Shown here: positions 1 to 10,735 of the stretch, one piece after another | Layout: every line of letters starts with the position of its first letter | Position numbering within the stretch: the stretch's first letter is position 1 | Origin: Litomosoides sigmodontis | Lineage: Eukaryota > Nematoda > Chromadorea > Rhabditida > Onchocercidae | NCBI GenBank assembly: GCA_963070105.1 | Contig: OY718808.1 | Location: 5,123,738-5,187,737 of the forward strand | DNA length: 64,000 bases | Reading direction: 5' to 3' | The notes under the pieces: generated by a model | What the model was told of the DNA's origin: nothing | What the model saw: the letters and a program-made list of their open reading frames with translations, nothing else | Database searches by the model: none | Made by a program: the position numbers and the translations under genes

Positions 1-639
1 AAGGATAAAGGTTATAATGTTTTATTGTGAAAATACTTCGTTAATTACTTATGTGAAATATACCACTTCCTTTAACTTCAAATAGTTTATGCCTGTGGAC
101 TTCAATGATCATAGAGTTTCAAACTTAGTAGCTCTGAACAGATGAGCGGCTGATTTAAGGGGAGATTTTAGAGGCGGAAAGTTTTAGTTTTTCAACTTTA
201 GCGTTTTGTTTATATAAAGCTACAGCTAGTTGCTTCTAATGTGGTACGAGGAGTTGGAGCAAAAGTCATTGGTAAGTAGCTTGATAGCCCATTATGGTGG
301 TTTATCAGATGAAGTAACAGCTGCCATCCAATCATCCTATTTTATCTTCCTTTTCTCCTCTTCCTCCTTCAAAAGTTCATCGTAGAGGTCAGCGACAGTT
401 GTTTCCTCCGTGAATTTAGCTAAATGGCACATATAAGCGGAATTCTGACGGCTGTAGCGCTGCGCACCGATATATACGGAAACTGAGCTTTGAAATAGCA
501 GAAAAGAGAAGGAAGTGATGGCAGCGAAGAAGTTTTATAAATAGCAGCGCTGATGAGAGAGCGAAGAAAATTGAAATTTGAAGGTGCGGTCGTAGCCAGT
601 TGTTGTAACACATCTCATTCGACTCGCTTCCGTTCATTT

Positions 640-686
<47 letters not shown>

Positions 687-1175
687 GTGAAAAGAAGGAT
701 GAGGAGAGAAGCAATCTTTAGTTAGGTCATTAAAACACTAGTAGGCAGAGACCAAATCTGGACAGCTGCTGTCAATTTGTGGACAGTGGATGCCGTCAGA
801 GGGATTGGGTCTACCCAACAGATTAAATGAGCGAAAGGATATTGGATAGACCAATGGGCGCATCACTCACCACAATACCATGCAACAGAGGTTGTAGTGA
901 GGGGCAGGAAATGCTAAAAGCAAAACTTACCGCTTAGTAAAATTAGGTAAAAGTAATAATTTGAATGAAATCGTATATGAAGCACAGAGTGTTAGTGAAA
1001 GACAAACGTGCTGCATTTAATTTTTTCTCAGGTGAAGTTATCGTTTGGTTACAATTGCTTGTATCCATAAATGGGAGCATCGGTCATTGAGAGGAGCGCA
1101 TTTTTTCAAAAGGGGATTCTTACGAGGATCGGTTTCCTTTTCAATCTTTAGTTATTGTAAAATTTTGACTTGCAG
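1..1175. other. Non-coding / intronic DNA upstream of first recognised exon
   Basis: No convincing exon is seen. It contains a (TA)n tract near 644-682 and short chance ORFs on both strands. Because the first good exon (1176) starts behind a 3' splice site, this stretch is probably the end of an intron of the gene that follows, whose 5' exons would lie outside the window. Confidence 0.5.
644..682. repeat. (TA)n microsatellite
   Basis: About 39 bp of uninterrupted TA dinucleotides in the presumed intron upstream of the first gene. Confidence 0.95.
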
Positions 1176-2159
1176 AGAGAACGACGTCATTGTCATTACA
1201 ACAGACATTGAAGGAAGCGCTCCGTGTGGCAGCCGCTCAACGACAGTTGCAGAGAAGTAAAGCAAAAATTAACAGCAGTAATGATGTTCGAAACGTCATT
1301 AATAACGGTAGCAACAGCAGTAACAACTGTACTGATGCTCACAACGGTACCATTGGTAACATTGCTACCAACACGAATGTTCAAGCTACCGCAACATTCC
1401 CGCTTCTTGCACCATTTCTGTTACCAGGTAGTTCTTGTTGCTGACATATCCAAACTCTTTCTGTGGTCGTTATGGAAATTATCTTCGTCATACGTAACTT
1501 TTCGCACGCAATTATTGATAATATGTTTGAAATGTGCTGTAAACAGTTAAGGCAGTTCGTTTCTGACTGCCACTTTGGAGTTTAGATGTGAAAAAGTGAC
1601 AACATTAGTCCAAGTCAAAATGAGTTTTAAAGTAATAACTTGAAATTTTATGATTTCAGCTTACTTAATAATGTTGCAGGCTTGAATTCCGCTTCAACGG
1701 CGGGAACTAGCAACGCCATCATGTACCAGATACCTCAAGGCGTAGTTTATTCAAATGACGAAGGTTAATATGAGTTTACATTAATAAAATCAGAGGCAAA
1801 ATACCGTCGTTCCTGAGCAGATGCCGGAAGTCCCAGAAAAGAAATCCCGCAATACATAAAGGACTACATCTGCAAAATTGATTTAATTCCAGGAGCTGAT
1901 AGCAATTCCTTATTCACAAATGGTAATGGTCACATTAGCAATTCCTCCGAGAACCAGCAAACTAGTCCACAGTTCATGTTTCCAATCAATTCGCTCACTT
2001 TGCAGCAGGTATGATGTACCTTAATTTCATATTCACATTCACACATATAAAAATTTCCCATGCTCGGAAATAATTTCGTTGTTGCAGAGTCTCTTGCAAA
2101 TCATGTCGACAGCAGCGCTAAGTGCAGCTCAGCTAGAAAACAGCGAACGTCCGAGCTGA
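1176..2159 (+). CDS. 3' exons of an unrecognised Asn/Ser/Gln-rich protein
   Basis: Four exons join in frame: 1176-1427, 1680-1763, 1893-2008 and 2088-2159 (TGA). Each is bounded by AG and GT, and phases agree across all three introns. The encoded C-terminal part (about 174 aa) starts with a basic, Gln/Ala-rich helix (LQQTLKEALRVAAAQRQLQR). An Asn/Ser/Thr-rich low-complexity run follows, then a short hydrophobic patch (FPLLAPFLLPG), more Asn/Ser/Gln-rich sequence, and a second Gln/Leu helix (SLTLQQSLLQIMSTAALSAA). This composition suits the transactivation tail of a transcription factor, but no DNA-binding domain is visible, so that is inference. The 5' exons probably lie upstream of the window. 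A poly(A) signal AATAAA sits at 2461-2466. The family is not recognised. Confidence 0.7.
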
Positions 2160-3146
2160 CCCATCTGAACAATCTGTCGCGATAAAAACCAAAAATTAAA
2201 ATATGGGAAAAAACTGATTTTACTGCATGACTAGTCGATTGGATAGTTTTGCATTGCAAATGCCCATTTTATTCCGTATATGTGGAGGAAATTAAACCAA
2301 AAATAGCAGTTCTTATTGAGGAATTTACTGCAAAAATGAGAAATTCATCAACTGGAACTAGTTAAAAAAGTAGAGTGAAATGACCTGAGGAGAGAGAGAG
2401 AGAGTGGTGAGATAACCTCGAAGACGAGTGATTCTCTTGCTTTGTGCAGGAGAACTGAAAAATAAAAAAGTGAAGATATTTCGAGTTTTTGATGTTAGTA
2501 TTGTATTTCGTATCTTATTACTTGTACACCGTTTACTACTTTATTTCGAGTTCTTTCACAAGCAATCGTGATTTGTATCCAATGTATTATGATTTTGATT
2601 CTAATTTCTTTTTTAAAAGTCGTCCATGGTAGCTTTTGATTTCTTCATTTGTTCGTGTGCGTGTGTCATGCAAAAACGTAGTAAGTGTCAAGGTCTTCGA
2701 GTACTGCGTATACCACTGAATATTTAATATTAAAAAAATCCCTCATAACGATGCAATTCAGGAAGAAATCGTAGAACAGTCACTACCCATTTTTATAAAA
2801 CTTGAAAAACTTCAATGAATTCTGCTTAGAAAGGTTATTTATAGTGTAAATTACAAAAATGCTTTTGAATAGGTACTACATATTTTTTTCCTTATTACCT
2901 AATTTTTTTAGCAGAACTCGATGACAAGCACAAACGGTTAGTTCTTTTTCTATATTTCGCTTTTTTTTTGTTTGATTGTTTTCGTGTAATTATCTTTTTG
3001 CCTTTGTTAACAAGACATTTTGTTGTACACAATGTGTAGACAATTTGTAATATACTAGTTGACAAGTTTTTATACATTTACATCTAGCGATGTTAAGCAA
3101 AATGCAACATTTTAGGATAATTTATAAAATACAGAAATTTTCGAAG
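2160..3146. other. Convergent 3' flanks
   Basis: This is the space between the 3' end of the Asn/Ser-rich gene (+) and the 3' end of glf-1 (-). It holds AATAAA at 2461-2466, a short GA run near 2391-2404, and AT-rich sequence without a supported exon. Confidence 0.6.
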
Positions 3147-5742
3147 TTAAAAAGTATATAATGTTTCTTTTACTTCAAAAAGAATGAGGTCTGCACATTG
3201 CATACCCATCATAAAACAATGGTCCTGATTAGATATTTCATACTTCCAGCCACCGAATCGCCCACGAGAATAAATATTATGTGCCTGAAAAAAAGAAAAA
3301 TTACCAAAAACAGAATTATTAAAAAAACTTCCTCTGAACTCAAAAATTTCAGGAATTAAAATGTTATTTTACAACATAAAAAAGCATGTTGAGAATGGCA
3401 CTTGCTTGAAACGCTTGGTGACAGCGTTGTAATTCCACGTCTCTGTCAACAGTTGGAATAGGATATCCATACGGTAAAATACACAACCATTTGTCAACGA
3501 TCTCGTTGTTATCAGCTATTATGCCTTTGAGTTTTAAACCTGCAACGATTAACCACATTATTTAACTATAAAATTTTTTAAAAGAGCCTTCGTTTATGCA
3601 AGAAGCAGATAATTACGAAAAGTGTGTCCCTAACGCAAAAAACTTGTTTAATTGATAAAGAAATGCGGTCAAACCTTCAATTACTTTAATTATCACTTCT
3701 TCCTCGATAAAATTTGCATCAGCCTCGAATCCAATCTCACAAAGAACTGACCAGAACTGATTGCAATCCGGTGTCAAGTTATCGTTAAAGTTGGATAAGA
3801 AAGTACACCTGCAATGCGAAATATACATAAAACATTATAAATATAAATATAAATATATAAATATATATATATATGTATAAATTTCAAGTTGAACAAACCT
3901 ATAAAAAATGGTGTCTGGTAATGGAAAATATGCCCAAGTTACCAGTTGAGTCCATTCGCACTGAGGACGTTTTAAACCGAGACCGACAAGGACTACCTGA
4001 AAAGAAAAAAGAAAGCGGTAAAACACTCACAAAGCGAGTACGCATTGTTAATTTATTTAGAGGAGAAATATTCCAAGAAAAACGACCTTGGAATATTTTA
4101 GCTTGACATCGCTAATTATTGCGGAAACCTTCGACAATTCAGGGATCGGTAAGGTAGACAGTATAGCATTGTAATCATACGAATGAGTCTCACAATTTAA
4201 ATCTTCAGTAATCACCTGTAAAACTAAAAACGATGATAGCCACTGATAAAACTACTGTAATTAAGAAGAATATGAAATTCGTGTAAATCTCAAGAAGAGG
4301 AAAAATAAAACCATGGAAAAAGAAAACACCTTTTTCGCTTCAATATCGATCCTTCGCACTCTTTCTTGAAAATGAAAAATGGATTCCGGATATCGCTGAG
4401 CAATTTTTTTCCAAATTTTGCCTACGCCTTTATAGTCCCTTGGATACCTAAGAAAAAGTAAAAGCTGCAAGAAATGAAAAAAGAATGAACTGTTAGTTAC
4501 GACACTGAATGATATCATCAAAACTGAGGCCTGCTTACCTGAAGCACGTCACAGATGATCTAAGATCATCTTCAAGTTCTTGCCGGCTTCGGCCACAATG
4601 TAATTCAATACTGGATAAGTCAATAGTTGGTACTCGATTCCATGCCCAAAATGCGCTCATTTCTTCCAGCTCAATTGTCCATACCGAAACAAACACAGTA
4701 AACCTATTTCCTTTTTCAATTACGACACTAACAGCATTTATTTATGTCGTTTGTGATTAGCTATGAAATTAATTTAAAGTTTATCTTAATATGAAGCTAA
4801 CGAAACTTCTAGCGACATGAAATTATTCATCGAAATTCTGATTCACCTTACGATTGTACGGTCTAATAAAGATATCGAGTAATGTATTTCCAAATACATT
4901 TGCGCTATATTCAGCAAAATTTGAACACTTGATTGGTAATCCTTGCAGGTTTTTCAATTCATTAATGCATTTTTGCCTAATGGTAGGTGGAAAGTAAGGA
5001 ATAGAATGCTGAACAGGATACGGTACATAGTTGCTGCACGGTATGTCGCTTTTGAACAGATGAGCTAAATCAGCCTACAAATAAGGAAGCAATATTTCAG
5101 TTAACAATTTGACAAATTTTTCTTGCAGCCTTTCAATTCTTCAAAACTTCATATCGAACGGTCTTTTATCAATGATAGTTTACCTTGACAGAACGCCTAA
5201 CTTTATTCCACTTGTTCACAGCAGAGTTAATAACTTCTTCGAATTCCCGATACTTTGATACACCCAAAACATGTACACCCAAATCCCACGTGAAACCTTT
5301 CTCATCGGTTATCGATCTTGCCAAACCGCCAACTTCATCTTCTTTTTCCAGAACAATAATCTGAAAAACCGATCGATGTTAAAAAAACGAAAAAGAACTC
5401 TCATTTGACTTACGTAAAATACTATCAAATGAAAGAGTAAATAATGTCATGAAATCAAATCACTCCACGTAGTCCGTAATTACCAAAATTATGTGCTACG
5501 AACGGCTTCAGAAAAGGAGCAAGATACATTGACAAAACATGAAGAAAAATAACAAAGAAAAAGTGTATCACCTGTATATCTTCTTCCGATATTGTTCCTT
5601 CTGTTATCAATGAATAAATGCGATGCAATGTACCGATTGCAGTTGGTCCAGCACCAATAATCACTAATCGGAAACCTTTGTTGATTTTCAAGCCAGACAT
5701 GGACCGAAACTTGACAGAATTGGAATCAGTTTTGCTCGACAT
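3147..5742 (-). CDS. glf-1: UDP-galactopyranose mutase (GLF-1)
   Basis: This flavoenzyme interconverts UDP-galactopyranose and UDP-galactofuranose, which in nematodes is needed for surface glycoconjugates; vertebrates lack it. Ten exons, listed from the 5' end: 5572-5742, 5184-5360, 4847-5074, 4539-4684, 4330-4447, 4087-4215, 3899-3996, 3675-3808, 3406-3539, 3147-3284. They give 490 aa, normal for eukaryotic UGM. Family landmarks: the FAD-binding [11 protein letters not shown] (27-37), [12 protein letters not shown] (62-73), the RPYNRKVW segment (187 on), YPRDYKGVG, and the C-terminal [12 protein letters not shown] followed by NQDH (450-467). Two splice oddities: exon 4 begins at GTATGG but the intron before it ends in TTTCG instead of AG, and the last intron needs a GC donor (GCAAGT after 3406). 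All other phases agree. A disabled or polymorphic allele is possible but the frame is otherwise intact. Confidence 0.9.
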
Positions 5743-7069
5743 TATTTACGGATTGAAGTAGCATATCAAACATTCAAAGATAATTTTTTACGATTTTGAA
5801 AGCGAAATCCATCGAGCGTGTATGATATCAAAATAATTTAACAACATAGAAAAGTGAATTATTGATGAAAAATGATAACAAAAAGTGATAAGTGCTAGTA
5901 CCTCTACATACATATGACACAAGGTTTCTAAACATCGCATGACCTCACACGTGTGCGTCATTTTTTTTGTTAGAAGGACTTGGTATAACCTAAATTGAAA
6001 ATGAAGCTCAGAAGTAAATAACTGCAAGTCAGCCAGTGGGATCAGACGTAATTAGCACTAGTCACTTACACAATCTACCGAACAACTACCCAACAGAATT
6101 CAAAAGTTAATGATACAAACATTTCTAGCAACTCGCCTCCCAGCCTGTCTTCCATGGCAGTTACCGTGCGGGAAATGACAAGTCCACAGGTGGTTGATGT
6201 GCGAAGGTAGTAAGTAAGACGCGTAAGGTTAACATGTCAATGGCGTCATATAACCATGCGGTACACGCCACTTGACAACACCGTAATCAGCAAGTTCACT
6301 ATTAGATCTCTTTAAAAGTGAAAGTTTTATTGGCAAATCGGTTGTGACATAATACGAAAGAAATAGTTGTGAGGAAGGTGACGGAAACAGACGTGCAAAC
6401 AAAGGAACCGGTATAGAATAATTAAAGGATATAGAAGTTCCGATTTGATTGATTAACGGGATCTGAAAGTGGTCTTATGAAATCAAATGTTCATAAAAAT
6501 AAGGCCATCCTCTTGACTGTAGCTGTTACTGATCGTTATCCATTTTCATCATTGCTCAATATTACCATCATTCTATTATCATTACTTATTATCATTATTA
6601 TTATTATTTCATTTTCATCATTATCATCACTACCAGGGTCACTATCATCACAGTCATATTGTTATGAACACTATAAAGTCATCATTATCATCATCATCAC
6701 CGGCGTATCAACGTTATTATATTTTAATAATGTAGCCTGATTTTGGAAATTTTTGGACTGAATAAGAGGTGTATGCTTGAACGTTAGGAAAGTAAGGGAG
6801 GAAGTGGAGAGAGCTGGGAAGGGCGGGGGAGTGAGAAGATGGGAAAATTGGATGGGATGTCACCGATCTTTTGTTTTGCTCCAATGTTTGACACTCACCA
6901 AATTTTCCAGGAAGAAGAGGAGGAGAGATGACCCGCAGTTACCCTCACAGGTGTGTACCACTTTCCTTCAAGAACAACTATTTAATGATAAAAAATTGTT
7001 AGTTTGCGGAGTCGATCTTTCAAGGAGTGGTATCTACCAGTGTGACATCTCGCCCGATAGTTATCTCCG
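5743..7069. other. Intergenic region between divergent genes
   Basis: Probably holds the glf-1 promoter (leftward) and that of the small secreted gene (rightward). A degenerate (TCA/TTA)n tract around 6535-6715 gives a meaningless Ile/Ser-rich reading frame. No gene is supported. Confidence 0.6.
6535..6715. repeat. Degenerate TCATTA-type microsatellite
   Basis: A run of interspersed TCA, TTA and TAT triplets with several decayed units. Confidence 0.75.
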
Positions 7070-7680
7070 ATGTTTTATCACTGCTTAGGATTGTTATTGG
7101 TGGTTTCCATTAGTGCAGGTGAGTTCTACCACTTTTAGTGATAGTAAAAAAAGCTCCCGATCCTGGATGTCTTTTTCAGTACCATTACCCGAAGAACTGA
7201 GTCATGATGGAGAAATTCCGAACTGTCGTGATGGTGAGAAACCTTTGTTAGCCGCAGATATCGGAATTCATACATGCGAAAAAAGCTGTCCGGAAGGCTT
7301 TCGATGTGAATACAAAGCAAGAAATGTTATGATAAGGAAAGGTGCAGTGAATATTTCTCGTACTAAAGGTCTATTGATTCCCATTCACGAAACCATTTAA
7401 TTCCAATTACTACGGTGTGGTCAAACACTAGCTTCCCGAAGAGACCCGGTTTTAAGTGTCTTAAACATTTACTGCATTTTAATCCAATAGGTTAAAAATT
7501 TTCTGCTTCTCGAAAACTTCCAACAGAATTGAAGATTAATTAATTTGTTATACAGTTTTGCTGAATAGCCTGAATTCATCTTGATTTACAGGCATGTGTT
7601 GCCCGAATTTGAAAGAGTTGGAGAAAATTTACAGTGAAGATGAGAAACTGGGAAAAGCTGTCAGAAACTCGAATGCCTAA
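7070..7680 (+). CDS. Small secreted six-cysteine protein
   Basis: Three exons (7070-7118, 7180-7341, 7592-7680) with matching phases (1, 1) encode 99 aa. Exon 1 is essentially a signal peptide (MFYHCLGLLLVVSISA) and ends in a perfect GTGAGT donor; the predicted mature start is VPLPEELSHDGE. The mature part has six cysteines in the arrangement C-x17-C-x3-C-x5-C, then a CC pair in GMCCP. A charged tail without further domains follows. The CEKSCPEGFRC and MCCP spacing resembles short cysteine-rich secreted nematode modules, but the exact family is not recognised. It has the features of an extracellular disulfide-bonded protein; function unknown. An alternative reading from an upstream KKRRR exon through the GTGAGT into the same frame is open but would lose the signal peptide, so it was not preferred. 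Confidence 0.75.
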
Positions 7681-7870
7681 GGAAAAGGGATTCCTACTGA
7701 TGATAATCTTGTTTTGTAAATAGAGGATTCTGGCTTTAACTTGTCACCCAGTTGTTACTTTTCGCAGTCATAACTTTATAATCAATGAAGGAAGAAATAG
7801 TCATTGGCCGTAGAACTTTACAGAAATCACCTTTTAGTGTTGTTGCTGCTCTTTGTTTTCTTTTTTTGTT

Positions 7871-8080
7871 TTATTGAATTAGCGACAAACGAATATCTAT
7901 CTTATCATTAATATTCGTGGTTTCATTTGTTGAACAAATTGTTTCAACTGATAAGTTGCTCTGTTGATGCAAAGGTGGTTGTAATTTGCTATACAAATAA
8001 ATTAAAATCAGAATTGCTACTGTAGCTGTTATTGAAAGAACAATTGCGCATCCAAAATATCTAGGTATGAAGGTATTCAT
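7871..8080 (-). CDS. Possible small single-pass membrane protein
   Basis: An uninterrupted ATG-to-stop frame of 69 aa lies 190 bp from, and facing, the 3' end of the secreted six-cysteine gene. Residues about 8-30 form one strong hydrophobic segment (FGCAIVLSITATVAILILIY). A short basic stretch and a polar tail with possible N-glycosylation sites (NLS, NET) follow. It could be a small signal-anchored protein, the first exon of a longer gene, or chance. No splice evidence or family match can be given. Confidence 0.35.
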   Translation of the reverse strand: MNTFIPRYFGCAIVLSITATVAILILIYLYSKLQPPLHQQSNLSVETICSTNETTNINDKIDIRLSLIQ

Positions 8081-10735
8081 CCCGAATCACTTATCTTATG
8101 TGTCAGCAGCACGCCAACTTGATAATTGGTCGGACAAGAGCTCAGTTGTTGGATTCTGCAAAATCAAACTTGATTATAATTCATTCATTCATTATCACTA
8201 CGAGATCCATTAGAAATGAATGATCAATTTCACTTTTATTTGACTTATTTCGAAGCGACTAATTTCAAATATGCATACGCAATAATTCCTCTTCTTCATC
8301 GCAAGAGCACCACGTATAAATCCATTCATATTTAATAATATAAAATGGCATTCAATCCTAATGGGTCTTGCCATTGATTGATTTTCAATAGGTAAGGTTA
8401 TGTTTATTGATCATAAAGACTCTCAAGGAGTGAAATGAAACTTTCGTGGAAATAATTCCTGACATCCATGAATTCCATTTAAAAAAGCGACATTCATTTG
8501 TCATTGCAAAAGAAAGATATCCATAAAAAGTGGTAAAAAAACAAGTGAAATTGCTGATATTAATCAATTCAAGAAGTCAACCGAAAAGACTTTCGTCATC
8601 GATTTCATGCGAGTGATATCTGATTGATCGCAATTTGTACCGAACTGTAATTGATAGCAGTCAGTGATAAGTGATAATTATTGGGCAAATAAATGACAGT
8701 AAGCATCGCATTGCGTAGTATTTGCTAATTATTATTTCCAGTTCAATTATTGCTCGTTTCATTCTTTGCAGTTTTAGGTTTTTTTTCAGTTCCAACAATC
8801 AATTTCAATTAGCAAAAATTCCTCCTCTTTAATTAAAATATTTCATTGACAATTTTGCTTCGTGCAATCGAGTTTTGCTCATTCGTTTTTCCTTCTGAAG
8901 AATCGATAACATTAAAAAAAAGGTTATGTGTAAATAGAAATAAATTTTTTGCATTTAAAACAATTTTCAATTAAATAAACAAAGAAATGCTTATTTTACG
9001 TAAAATTGCATTTTATGTTCAAAAAACAAATGAAAAATTATATTTCCCACTGAGTGTGAGTTTTTCGTTCTCAGTAGAAAATTGAAAGTGATTGTTCTAA
9101 TCGTTCACTTCACCAAATACGCAAATCACTTTTTTTTGCAACTTGTGCGCCTTCTAGTGGAAAACTTGCTATGCTAGGTGTGATCTGAAAAAAAACCTCC
9201 GTAATCTGCTTTCTACAGCAAGAAATTAATAGGCATTGCTTTTTTGAAAAAGAAAAAAATGGAAGTGATAAGGAGGGAGAGAATTCTTGCGAGTGATTGG
9301 ATCATTTCGTATGAATTAATTTTATGATTACTTACTGCCGGGACAGTATTTCCACTCCATGTGTTTTACAATGCCACAAATTCATGCTTTAATTGATTGA
9401 AATAATTTAAAGAAAAAAAGCCAAATTCTACAAAATGATAAGCAATGAATGCAATTTAGCTGTGACATAATCAATCAGATTGTACGGATGAGGAATAAAA
9501 TGTGTTGCCGAACAATGCTCGATTGAGATTATATTTGACGACAAAGCAGGCTGAAGCTAGCCACTCTTTCAGCAGACTTGAAACGAGGGGAATGGTATTT
9601 ATTGAAAGATATTTAATTGTCACTTCGTCTGTGAAGCGACAAATTATTCGTTAAAATTGCTCCATTGCTTTCGAAGTGCGTTTCCTAAACATTATCATTA
9701 AATGTTTGTGATGAAAATTATCAAATTGCGCTTTCAAGTAATTTTAAGATGACTTGTCTAATGCATTACAGTATTTACAGGTTTATATTACAGCATTTAC
9801 AGGTCCCAACAAGAACATCTTTCTTCATCTCACCACCACAATTAGTCATATTTCGCTTTGACGTTTTAACGCTTAAATTTCAATTCGTCACACAATTAGT
9901 AGTTGCACAGGACCGCTGGTTTGATGGCGTTTGGTTCGGGAGTGTCTGTACAATATGGAATATGACTGGACATTTGTAACGATGGTTAAATTTGTTTATT
10001 AATCAATTTCTCTCTCCTTCATCACACATTTTACACACAGATCGCAATCTACCGTGTCTTTACCCCTCTCAATCCAGGTATTTCGCTATAATTCCATTTC
10101 TGTTACAAATCTTGACAGGAATAATTTTTGGCTGCTGATTAATACATTCCTTCTGAGAAAGCGGAAAGTTGTTGTCTGATGGCTAAGGTTTGATGAAGGA
10201 CCGAAATGCTCTTGCTTTTCGTTTTTCCACTAAATTAGCAGCTGATTCCGTGTTAAAGCAGGTGGTTACTGTTGAGTCGGTAGCTCTTTTTGATCAACCA
10301 CCTGAAACATGTGTTTGTCTAGAGGGTTTCTGTATAACTTTAGTCCATTTCGGCAATGTATTATCAAAACATTTGGTTCTTCCAGTGCATGTGTGAACGG
10401 TGGACATTCTTTCTCCATGCAGATTCATTGCGAATGAGAGCAGAGCAATTTTGTCAGCTAACACTAGTTCACTGGCCATGAGTTCAAGAGGCAACGCTGC
10501 AGTATTCCTTCATATCTTAATATTTAAACGTGAGTGAATAAACAAGCAAAACTGTTCTCTTGTAACCGTTTTTCTTATTTCAGATTAAATTAAGAAATAT
10601 AAGAAAGGAACGGGTCGCGCTGTTGCTGTTTCTGCAATTGGCGAGTAGTTCAGGTCATCCCTGACCAAAGAGCTATTCCCCAGATTTGTTTTAATCCGGT
10701 GCGGGAAATTGCAAGTGAACAGTGAGGCTTACGTA
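8081..10735. other. Long intergenic stretch
   Basis: AT-rich DNA with many homopolymer runs. Short ORFs at 9749-9979 and 10190-10396 have no domain, signal peptide or convincing splice context. It presumably includes the promoter of the coiled-coil gene. Confidence 0.5.

Noticed and set aside
6477..6740. Ile/Ser-rich ORF on the plus strand
   Set aside because: Generated by the degenerate TCA/TTA microsatellite; no splice context or domain.
7113..7400. Longer 95-codon reading of the secreted-protein exon through the GTGAGT
   Set aside because: It ignores a perfect donor and acceptor pair and would lose both the signal peptide and the final cysteine pair.
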